From an uncultured Thermoproteales archaeon (lineage in GTDB: Archaea > Thermoproteota > Thermoprotei > Thermoproteales > Thermoproteaceae), in NCBI GenBank assembly GCA_946480885.1, contig CAMLLK010000026.1, positions 1 to 8,162 on the forward strand: a stretch of 8,162 nucleotides of DNA. The letters are read 5' to 3'. Each line of letters starts with the position of its first letter. Position 1 is the first letter of the stretch. Below the pieces are notes generated by a model. It made no database searches. It was not told where the DNA came from and saw only the letters and a program-made list of their open reading frames with translations. Below, piece after piece: positions 1 to 6,860 of this stretch. The position numbers and the translations under genes are program-made.

Positions 1-782
<782 letters not shown>

Positions 783-1031
783 GTCTGTGGCACCACCGCC
801 GTGTTTCTCTTCTGCGTAGGCACGTGGGTGAAGTCGCGGTCGTCGAAAAATATCTTCCCAGAGGTGGGCTCCTCTAGCCCGGCCACTAGTCTAAAGAGTC
901 TTCCCACAGCCAGATGGGCCGAGCACAGCCATGACCTCCCCGTGGTTAATTAATAAGTCTACGTCGTCCACCGCCACAACTCTGCCGTCGAAGACTTTTC
1001 TCAACTTCACAAGCTTGACTACAGTCACCAC
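783..1031 (-). pseudogene. N-terminal remnant of a MalK-type ABC transporter ATPase
   Basis: From a GTG at 1031 (or 1028) the minus strand reads VVTVVKLVKLRKVFDG, then a beta strand leading to the Walker A motif GPSGCGKT, and stops at 891-893. In the next frame the family pattern resumes at once: LFRLVAGLEEPTSGKI, then THVPTQKRNTAVVPQ, which is the stretch up to the Q-loop of sugar/ion importer ATPases. The expected GKTTLF is shortened by what looks like 5 missing bases in the Walker A motif. The signature motif, Walker B and H-loop are missing, because after the Q-loop the sequence changes to a phosphoesterase. About 80 of the usual 300-plus residues remain, so this is a dead gene. A box A-like TTTTTAAAA (1046-1055) still lies about 20 bp before the start. 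No permease or binding-protein gene is next to it here. Confidence 0.75.
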
Positions 1032-1044
1032 ACCACCTACGTCT

Positions 1045-1055
1045 ATTTTAAAAAC
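1045..1055 (-). promoter_or_regulatory. Putative box A of the ABC ATPase remnant
   Basis: The minus strand reads GTTTTTAAAAT here, preceded by a purine-rich AAAA stretch that could act as BRE. The spacing of about 20 bp to the GTG at 1031 or 1028 fits a leaderless archaeal transcript. It may still drive transcription of the chimeric remnant. Confidence 0.4.
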
Positions 1056-1073
1056 TTTTCTTTGAGACAGTAA

Positions 1074-1082
1074 CTATATAAG
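1074..1082 (+). promoter_or_regulatory. Box A (TATA) promoter of the aIF2 gamma gene
   Basis: CTATATAAG is centred about 25 bp before the ATG at 1102, the normal box A to start-site distance in archaea, so transcription should begin at or next to the start codon. No Shine-Dalgarno sequence lies between the two, consistent with a leaderless mRNA. Confidence 0.65.
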
Positions 1083-1101
1083 TAGGTGTAAAAAACTCCA
1101 C

Positions 1102-2337
1102 ATGCCTTTCGTCTATCCAGACGCCATAGTCTCCACAGCTGGCCATGTAGATCACGGAAAGACGCAGACTACATATGCTCTATCTGGCGTCTGGGTTATG
1201 AGACACAGCGAAGAGATTAAAAAGGCAATGACGATAAAACTGGGCTATACCCAAATTGGCATATACGACTGCGGCGATGAGTATTACTACAGCGACGGGC
1301 TGTTACAAGAGGGGAAGTGCCCAGGTGGCGGCGAGCCGAAGTTAATTAGGCGTATATCGCTTTTAGACGTCCCCGGCCACGAGGTGCTAGTGGCCACTAT
1401 GGTATCCGGCGCCGCGGTGGTAGACGGCGCTGTGTTAGTCATCGACGCATCTCAACCAGCCCCCCAGCCCCAGACGGCGGAACACTTCGCAGTGTTAGAC
1501 ATAGTGGGAGTTAGACATTTAGTAGTGGCGCAGAATAAAATAGACCTAGTCTCTAGAGAGAGGGCTCTGGAGAATTATGAACAGATAAAAAAATTCCTCG
1601 CCGGGACTTGGGCAGAAAAGGCGAAGATAGTGCCTATATCCGCCCTACATAGAGTAAATATAGACGCATTAGCCACTTACATAGCTAGAGAAATACCGAA
1701 GAGAGAGGCAGAGGTGGGCAAGCCGGCTAGATTTTCAGTAATACGTAGTTTTAACATAAACCCGCCCGGCACGCCCCCCGATAGACTAAGAGGCGGAGTG
1801 CTCGGCGGCACGTTACTACAAGGAGTTTTAAAAATAGGCGACGAGATTGAGATAAGGCCTGGGCTGAAGGTAGACAAGCCCAAGCCCGGCTACCAGCCCA
1901 TATATACAAAAGTGTTGAGTATAGAATACAGCGGCGTAAAAGTAGAGGAGGCCAGGCCCGGGGGGCTCGTTGGGCTAATGACCGGCCTAGACCCCGCCTT
2001 AACTAAAGCAGACGCCCTAGCCGGCTCGGTGGCTGGGAAGCCTGGACACCTCCCGCCGGTGTGGACAGCCGTGGAGATAGACGCCAGGCCTATACCAAGG
2101 GCGGCTGAGACAAAGCCAGAGTCTTTTAGACAAGGAGAGGTGGTGCTAGTGGCGGTAGGCCCCGCCACAGTGTTCGGCGTCGTCCAGACAGTGAAAAAAG
2201 ACTTAGTGACAATAGTTTTGAAGAGGGCAGTGGCGGCGGACCAAGGCTCTAAAGTAGTCATAGTGAGACAAGTCAAAAATAGGTGGCTAGTGACAAACTA
2301 CGGAGTTCTCAAGGGAGGAACTACGGCGCTGGAGTAA
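1102..2337 (+). CDS. eif2g: Translation initiation factor aIF2, gamma subunit
   Basis: This is the GTP-binding core subunit of archaeal IF2, which with alpha and beta carries initiator Met-tRNA to the small ribosomal subunit. The 411-residue length is normal for the family. The G domain (about 1-200) shows GHVDHGKT (14-21, P-loop), a switch I segment with HSEEIKKAMTIKLGY (35-49), DVPGHE (89-94, G3), NKID (145-148, G4) and SAL (180-182, G5). The PQPQTAEH stretch near 121-128 is typical of eIF2/aIF2 gamma rather than EF-Tu. Beta-barrel domains II and III follow (about 205-320 and 321-411). The zinc-ribbon insert between switch I and G3 has only two cysteines (57 and 73) where many homologues have four, so zinc binding is probably lost or altered. 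The ATG start is supported by the box A spacing and by the family N-terminus. The gene appears monocistronic; the next gene has its own box A. Confidence 0.96.
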   Translation: MPFVYPDAIVSTAGHVDHGKTQTTYALSGVWVMRHSEEIKKAMTIKLGYTQIGIYDCGDEYYYSDGLLQEGKCPGGGEPKLIRRISLLDVPGHEVLVATMVSGAAVVDGAVLVIDASQPAPQPQTAEHFAVLDIVGVRHLVVAQNKIDLVSRERALENYEQIKKFLAGTWAEKAKIVPISALHRVNIDALATYIAREIPKREAEVGKPARFSVIRSFNINPPGTPPDRLRGGVLGGTLLQGVLKIGDEIEIRPGLKVDKPKPGYQPIYTKVLSIEYSGVKVEEARPGGLVGLMTGLDPALTKADALAGSVAGKPGHLPPVWTAVEIDARPIPRAAETKPESFRQGEVVLVAVGPATVFGVVQTVKKDLVTIVLKRAVAADQGSKVVIVRQVKNRWLVTNYGVLKGGTTALE

Positions 2338-2347
2338 CATAAACGCA

Positions 2348-2358
2348 AAATATATTAA
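2348..2358 (+). promoter_or_regulatory. Box A promoter of the secreted-protein unit
   Basis: AAATATATTAA is centred about 27 bp before the ATG at 2380 and follows aIF2 gamma by only 10 bp. It separates the two-gene surface unit from the translation-factor gene. A weaker TATA-like TTTATAC (2372-2378) is too close to the start to be the main element. Confidence 0.55.
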
Positions 2359-2379
2359 ACAAGTTTCTAAGTTTATACA

Positions 2380-4644
2380 ATGCGCTTGCTCTTATTAGTT
2401 GCGTTGGGTGTGGCGGCGGCGTTGGCGCTAGTGCAGTTTTTTAACACTACCCAGTGGCTTGTAAACGCGTCGCTGCCGCCGGTGTCTAAAGATTTAAACA
2501 CCTCCCTTAGGCCACTTGCCGACGCCCGCTTTGTCTACTCCGGCGACTTCAACGTCACGTATTACTACATAAAATTCATGCCGGGGTGGCCTGAGATCTA
2601 CCAAGTGGGGACCTTCCGAGATAGACACCCGGGGTGGTGGGCTAGGCTAGAGGCCTTGGCTAGATCCGGCGACCCCCGGGGCACATACGCCATAGTCCTC
2701 GGCGGCCAGACACAGATTACAAATACACAAGACGCCGGGCCCTATGTGGCGACCCCAGCGGCGCTAGTCTGGCAGACAACAACCACAAGCCGCTACTCAA
2801 TACTAGCACGGGCGTGGTTTAACCAAGGCGGCGCCTACGCAGTCCAGTTAATAAACTTCACAGCCGAGCCAATGCAAAGACTAAGACAGTGGACATTCAA
2901 CTGCGGCGCGCAGACAGTGACAGAACAATTCAACTACTGTACATACTACGGCACAGACGGGTCCTTGTCTTTTGGCTGGGAGCGACAATACGCGCCACCC
3001 GGCGTCAACTACAGCATTTGGGCTCGTGGAAATGTACGGGATGAATTTTACAGAGGTGGAACAGAGGGGTCTTACTCACTACGGCTCAAAGTCGAGGGTA
3101 CACGGAATGTAGAATATGCAATCGGCGCCTTGATTTGGGACGTGAGAAATCTTGGAGTTACTACAGACTTGTCAATACAACTCGATAGACTTCTAAGAAC
3201 TCCCGATGACACAATTGACGATTTGATATATATACAATTTGAAATACAATTACTCAACGGCTCCCTGCGCTATGTCTATTACGTCTGGCGTAGAGATGGT
3301 GCAACGTCTGGATGGACAAGTGAAATCTGGGATGTGATAAACCAACAGCGGGTATGTACCTACGACATGGGGGGTTGGTGTGCTACAACTCCCCCGGCTG
3401 GCCACTTGGTGAAAGACCTCGGGCGAGTTGTTAATAATCAGTGGGGTAGGTTTTTCCCCGATGGGTTTAATTTAGGGGCGGACACTGGCCTTGTGGGGCT
3501 TGTGACTAGAATAGCTTTTGTAGTTGTAGATGGTCGATACGACGACAGGTATACCGATGCCCGTTTTGACAATTTAGTAATGCAGTGGAGAAGAGTTGCA
3601 CAATGTCCACTGCCTAGTTATATCTCTCCTATATGGCGCGGCCAACCTAATACTCAAGTGATTATTCACCCATCTGTGAGCCCTACGACCCCGCCATCTC
3701 TTTTGACTCAAGTAGATGCACTATGTGGTGGAGTAACCGACTGCCAGGGTTATGCTGTGGCAAGGTATTGGCTTTCTGGCTCTCCCTTCGGCGGGCTTGT
3801 CCCAGCGGCTGGGACTAGAATAAGTGTGAGGTCTAGATACACACATGTGGCCGATACTAGGAACAACGCCGCTTTTGTCACTATTGGCGTAGACCTAGAC
3901 GGAGACGGACAAGTAGATAGAGAGTATATCTACTACCGCGTAGACGCTGCGTCGGGCTGGCGCTACGCCATTGTTAGCTCTTTCATAAGCCCGGGGTCAG
4001 TTATATGTGACGTGGGGGCTGGGCAGACTTGTACAAACCAAGGCCCCTACTTCTTTACACACTTGGGGGCTTTGTCTGGCGACCAGACTTGGACTATAAA
4101 CTTAGGCGACTTGCCAGGCGCCGTCGTGGCTGTAGCCTTCGGCGCGGTGGATCAGGCGTATTGGGCAACGGGCGACAGTGGCGACTTCTTTGTCTACTGG
4201 GACGACTTTTCAATACAATTCAGCCGCTGCCCGCCGCCTGGGGGGTGGAGTGCCCAAGGCTACGTCTGGCAGTCGTACAACTATTTATTAGTGACTGGGG
4301 GCTTGGCATATGTGCCGTTGGTTCAAGGCGGCCTTGTCTACATTGCGAACTTCACTGGGGTGGGTCGCTACGTCTTTTTAACCTCTGGCCTAGCTGACTC
4401 TTTTGGTGTGTATTGGCGCGGCGCCGGAGGGGGCTGTGTCTACGGCTTTAATCCGCCGCCCTCGGCCGCTAGGTGGGTAGATTTGAGGCCGTTGGCCGGG
4501 CTGGGCGATGTGTTTATTAGAGATCAAAACGGGGGCGTTTTGGCGCGGCTCGGCTGCCAGAGCCCTGCTCCGCCGGCTTATGTAGGCTTTCGGGCAGCCC
4601 CCGGCGAAGTGTTGAAAATATACATACTCGAGGTGTGGGGATGA
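2380..4644 (+). CDS. Large secreted or surface protein with a duplicated beta-sandwich-like domain, function unknown
   Basis: I do not recognise a named family. The 754-residue product starts with a signal peptide or anchor: MRLLLLVALGVAAALALVQF (1-20) with a single basic residue. It has many N-x-S/T sequons (for example NTT 22, NAS 29, NVT 58, NYS 210, NFT 159 and 657) and more than a dozen cysteines after residue 170, suggesting disulfides outside the cell. Two segments, about 232-403 and 478-614, share a layout: a strand-rich start, YYVWRR versus YYRV, a SGW motif (310 and 525), a cysteine pair (326/334 and 543/551), then an Asp/Tyr-rich turn and a closing strand (RFDNLVMQW versus YWDDFSIQF) followed by a Cys. 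The second copy has a calcium-loop-like DLDGDGQVD (505-513). The fold resembles lectin or CBM-type beta-sandwiches, but this is inference. There is no C-terminal membrane span. The stop overlaps the next start (ATGA). The DNA at about 3020-3770 is AT-richer than the rest of the gene. Confidence 0.85.
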   Translation: MRLLLLVALGVAAALALVQFFNTTQWLVNASLPPVSKDLNTSLRPLADARFVYSGDFNVTYYYIKFMPGWPEIYQVGTFRDRHPGWWARLEALARSGDPRGTYAIVLGGQTQITNTQDAGPYVATPAALVWQTTTTSRYSILARAWFNQGGAYAVQLINFTAEPMQRLRQWTFNCGAQTVTEQFNYCTYYGTDGSLSFGWERQYAPPGVNYSIWARGNVRDEFYRGGTEGSYSLRLKVEGTRNVEYAIGALIWDVRNLGVTTDLSIQLDRLLRTPDDTIDDLIYIQFEIQLLNGSLRYVYYVWRRDGATSGWTSEIWDVINQQRVCTYDMGGWCATTPPAGHLVKDLGRVVNNQWGRFFPDGFNLGADTGLVGLVTRIAFVVVDGRYDDRYTDARFDNLVMQWRRVAQCPLPSYISPIWRGQPNTQVIIHPSVSPTTPPSLLTQVDALCGGVTDCQGYAVARYWLSGSPFGGLVPAAGTRISVRSRYTHVADTRNNAAFVTIGVDLDGDGQVDREYIYYRVDAASGWRYAIVSSFISPGSVICDVGAGQTCTNQGPYFFTHLGALSGDQTWTINLGDLPGAVVAVAFGAVDQAYWATGDSGDFFVYWDDFSIQFSRCPPPGGWSAQGYVWQSYNYLLVTGGLAYVPLVQGGLVYIANFTGVGRYVFLTSGLADSFGVYWRGAGGGCVYGFNPPPSAARWVDLRPLAGLGDVFIRDQNGGVLARLGCQSPAPPAYVGFRAAPGEVLKIYILEVWG

Positions 4645-5132
4645 CAGTTGTAGAACAAACTCAGAAGCAGGTGGTTAGGGAGGAGGAGGAGAGGAGGCCT
4701 CCATTTGTTATTTTACTTCTAGGAGCCGTGGCTGTCTTGTCGTTTTTCTTTGGGGCGTTGACGGCGCCGGTGTTTGGAATAGATAGGAGCACTCCGCCTC
4801 TAGTGCCGGTTTTGTCAATTGGCGTAAATGGCAGCTATGTCTTTTCTATAGAGGCTCCGCCGGGTAGTTTTGTATATACGCCAGTGAAGTTGTGCAACGC
4901 CGCCGAGTCCGACGTCGCGGCCGCCGTGTCTATAGAGGCGCCGGGGGAGGTCAGAGTCTTTGCTGTACATGTTGGCGATGTGTGGTTTGGCAGGCGGTGG
5001 GGGGAGTCAAAGACTTTTACAATTAGACTAGGGCCTGGGCAGTGTATAGACGGGAGGGTGGAAATCTTAATAGACGGGAAGACGCCGCCAGATAGACAAA
5101 TAATTGTCAAAATTGAAAGTAGAGTAGACTAG
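4641..5132 (+). CDS. Small membrane-anchored protein with an extracytoplasmic beta domain, partner of the upstream secreted protein
   Basis: The chosen ATG at 4641 overlaps the upstream TGA (ATGA, 4641-4644). A GTG six bases earlier is in frame but less likely. The 163-residue product has a charged N-terminus (Gln/Glu/Arg-rich, about 1-21, with a VVREEEERR stretch), one hydrophobic span (about 22-42, FVILLLGAVAVLSFFFGALT), and a beta-rich segment of about 115 residues outside the membrane. That segment has two cysteines (KLCNAA and GQCIDG) that could form a disulfide. The charged N-terminus suggests an N-in, C-out orientation. The pattern of short strands (APGEVRVFAVHVGDVWF, KTFTIRLGPGQCIDG) resembles Ig-like or accessory surface domains. 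The overlap with the upstream gene implies translational coupling and joint function, perhaps holding the secreted protein at the membrane. No family was recognised. Confidence 0.8.
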   Translation: MTVVEQTQKQVVREEEERRPPFVILLLGAVAVLSFFFGALTAPVFGIDRSTPPLVPVLSIGVNGSYVFSIEAPPGSFVYTPVKLCNAAESDVAAAVSIEAPGEVRVFAVHVGDVWFGRRWGESKTFTIRLGPGQCIDGRVEILIDGKTPPDRQIIVKIESRVD

Positions 5133-5138
5133 GGCTAC

Positions 5139-5150
5139 GTATATAAAATT
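5139..5150 (+). promoter_or_regulatory. Box A promoter of the regulator gene
   Basis: GTATATAAAATT lies about 23 bp before the ATG at 5167, just after the stop of the membrane protein gene. It fits a leaderless transcript and separates the regulator from the surface unit. Confidence 0.6.
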
Positions 5151-5166
5151 CATTGTACTTCTCGAC

Positions 5167-5925
5167 ATGGTTTTACTACTTGAGAGAGACGACAGAGTGT
5201 TGATCTCTATGATTCTAGCCGATGCAGATGTGAGAATTACTAGACTGGCTAAAGAACTGGGCTTGTCGAAACAAGCCGTGGCGTATCGCCTAAAGAGGCT
5301 TAAAGAACTGGGAGTCTTGGGCGAGAAGATGGTGTACGTCCGGCCGGACGTGGTGGGGACTAACTACGTCTTTTTTGAGACTGACGCAGACCCGGGGGCG
5401 GATGCAGTTTTAAAATTCGCCACGTTGGAGGGGACTTACATCTTCGCAGTGGAGTATAGAGACGGGGCTGAGTTGGCGGAGTTGAAGAAGAGATACGGCA
5501 GGCCGTGGCTTGTGCCTGGGCTCCGGCCTAGAGAGGTGGGGAGGCTGAAGCTAGAGGCTTTGAAGATATTTATTAAAAACCCCTCTGTGTCCAGTGTCGA
5601 GTTGGCGCAGAGGCTGGGGGTGCCCCCCGCCGCGGGGCGTAAGTTGAGGAGGTGGGTTTTGTCGAATGTAAATGTAGTGTATAGAGTAGACGTGGCGAAG
5701 AGCGGAGTGGTGGCGCTCGCAGTGAGGTCGAAGGCAGTGGCTTCGCTAAGGGGGAGGAAGTTTTTTAGATGTTTTGCAAGAGCCGCGGGGTTCTACGCCT
5801 TGGCCTTCCCAGACTTGGCAAGCGCCTACGAGGCCGTCTCTTTTCTAAAGGCGAGAGACTCCTCCACCACGGTGTCGGTCATAATGGATTACCAATTCTC
5901 ACTGCCCCGTAGGCTAAGGCTGTAG
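5167..5925 (+). CDS. DNA-binding regulator with two winged-helix halves (Lrp/AsnC-like)
   Basis: The 252-residue protein begins with a clear helix-turn-helix: [20 protein letters not shown] (24-43) and the wing helix KRLKELGVL, the arrangement seen in Lrp/AsnC and related archaeal regulators. After an alpha/beta segment (about 55-110), a second HTH-like unit appears at about 127-165 (EALKIF..., [20 protein letters not shown]), followed by another alpha/beta segment to about 245. The protein thus looks like an internal duplication of a wHTH plus small-molecule-binding or dimerisation domain. The target and ligand are unknown. The ATG start matches the box A spacing. Its last 12 bases overlap the end of the convergent Nudix gene. 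The upstream surface unit or the neighbouring purine and Nudix genes are possible targets, but nothing in the sequence proves this. Confidence 0.8.
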   Translation: MVLLLERDDRVLISMILADADVRITRLAKELGLSKQAVAYRLKRLKELGVLGEKMVYVRPDVVGTNYVFFETDADPGADAVLKFATLEGTYIFAVEYRDGAELAELKKRYGRPWLVPGLRPREVGRLKLEALKIFIKNPSVSSVELAQRLGVPPAAGRKLRRWVLSNVNVVYRVDVAKSGVVALAVRSKAVASLRGRKFFRCFARAAGFYALAFPDLASAYEAVSFLKARDSSTTVSVIMDYQFSLPRRLRL

Positions 5926-6321
5926 AAACCGGCGGGCTTTCGCCAAAACTCTCCTAGAAGAGTGGTAGGTGACTTTAGCCAACGCCTTTTCGTACGGGAG
6001 CCAGAGGTAGTCTACGTGTTCCCAACTCAGTCTCACCTCTTTGCTAAAGGCCTCCGCCAAGAAGAAATAGACTTTTTTCCTCACCGACTTGCCGCCTCTT
6101 CTATAGACGTACTCCACCTCCTCTCGGAAGCCTTCAATTAGTTTCACCTCCAGCCCGGTCTCCTCCCTTATCTCTCTCAACGCGGCCTCTTCTAAAGTCT
6201 CGCCTGGCTCTACGTTGCCCTTTGGGAAATCCCAGTGGCCGGCTGGGTAGTGGAGGAGTAGATACTCTACCGTCTCGCCTCTGTAGAACACCACAGCGCC
6301 GGCTGAGACTTCGTCGTACAT
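5914..6321 (-). CDS. Nudix hydrolase, Ap4A hydrolase-like
   Basis: It probably cleaves diadenosine polyphosphates such as Ap4A or other nucleoside diphosphate derivatives, clearing signalling or toxic nucleotides in the cytosol. The Nudix box is complete (numbered from the chosen start): G35, E41, then R49-E50, E53-E54 and G56 in REIREETG, preceded by [14 protein letters not shown]. The GHWDFPKG lead-in and the late [14 protein letters not shown] and SSRRVL segments match the asymmetric Ap4A hydrolase subgroup. An in-frame ATG at 6339 would add MYITGC, but the box A-like AATTTATAAC (6341-6350) lies only a few bases from it and about 25 bp from the ATG at 6321, so 6321 (135 residues) is preferred for a leaderless mRNA. 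The 3' end overlaps the convergent regulator gene by 12 bp. Confidence 0.9.
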   Translation of the reverse strand: MYDEVSAGAVVFYRGETVEYLLLHYPAGHWDFPKGNVEPGETLEEAALREIREETGLEVKLIEGFREEVEYVYRRGGKSVRKKVYFFLAEAFSKEVRLSWEHVDYLWLPYEKALAKVTYHSSRRVLAKARRFLQP

Positions 6322-6340
6322 ACAGCCGGTAATATACATT

Positions 6341-6363
6341 GTTATAAATTGTTTATTTTAACC
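6341..6363. promoter_or_regulatory. Shared divergent promoter region of the Nudix and purE genes
   Basis: The 59 bp between the preferred starts contain an AT-rich block. On the minus strand AATTTATAAC (6341-6350) is placed to start transcription near 6321. On the plus strand ATTTTAA (6355-6361) lies about 23 bp before the purE ATG. The elements are adjacent, so polymerase binding in the two directions may compete. Confidence 0.5.
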
Positions 6364-6380
6364 AAGCCCCCACTTCTTTT

Positions 6381-6860
6381 ATGAAAGTGGCTGTGATAAT
6401 GGGCTCGCTTACAGACCTAGAAGTTATGAAAGAGGCTTTTGAAGTACTAGAGGCCTTCGGCATCCCATACGAGGCGAGAGTAGTCAGTGCCCACAGGACG
6501 GCTGAGTATATGTTTCAATTCGCTAGAGAGGCCGAGGAGAAATTCGACGTCATAATCGCCGGCGCCGGGGGAGCCGCCCACCTACCTGGGATGACCGCGT
6601 CGCTGACTCCACTGCCTGTGATTGGGGTGCCCGTCCCAACTCGCCACCTTGGCGGCCTAGACTCGCTATTGTCAATTGTACAAATGCCCAGGGGCACTCC
6701 CGTGGCCACTGTGGCGATTGGAAACGCGGCGAACGCCGCCTACCTCGCGGCGAGGGTGCTGGGGCTTAAATATCCAGAGGTCCGTGAGAAAGTTAGACAA
6801 CACATGGCTAGGCAGAGAGACGAGGTGTTGGCAAAGTCTTTTATAAAGTCGTGGCCCTAG
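6381..6860 (+). CDS. purE: N5-carboxyaminoimidazole ribonucleotide mutase (PurE, class I)
   Basis: PurE makes 4-carboxy-5-aminoimidazole ribonucleotide (CAIR) in de novo purine synthesis. At 159 residues it is of normal class I length and shows the family landmarks in order: MGSLTD (7-12, phosphate and base binding), SAHRT (36-40) with the conserved His38, [12 protein letters not shown] (60-71), and [20 protein letters not shown] (93-112). The usual KAGAANA segment is slightly shortened to GNAANAA. The GGAAHLPG stretch favours class I (the N5-CAIR mutase that works with PurK) over class II (AIR carboxylase using free CO2), but purK is not in the window. The ATG start has no ribosome site and fits the leaderless pattern. 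The 3' end overlaps purF tail-to-tail by 20 bp, another gene of the same pathway. Confidence 0.95.
   Translation: MKVAVIMGSLTDLEVMKEAFEVLEAFGIPYEARVVSAHRTAEYMFQFAREAEEKFDVIIAGAGGAAHLPGMTASLTPLPVIGVPVPTRHLGGLDSLLSIVQMPRGTPVATVAIGNAANAAYLAARVLGLKYPEVREKVRQHMARQRDEVLAKSFIKSWP

Noticed and set aside
1890..2276. Minus-strand 128-codon frame opposite aIF2 gamma
   Set aside because: It is a Thr/Ser/Pro-rich antisense shadow of a strongly conserved gene, with no promoter.
2380..2442. Class III (pilin-type) signal peptide on the large secreted protein
   Set aside because: There is only one basic residue and no clear cleavage motif before the hydrophobic stretch; an ordinary signal peptide or anchor fits better.
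4029..4397. Plus-strand 122-codon frame inside the secreted-protein gene
   Set aside because: It is an alternate-frame shadow rich in Arg, Leu and Gly; the main frame has continuous, consistent beta-domain sequence.
5133..5166. Terminator or attenuator between the membrane protein and regulator genes
   Set aside because: Only a TATA element is visible; there is no T-run or stable hairpin.
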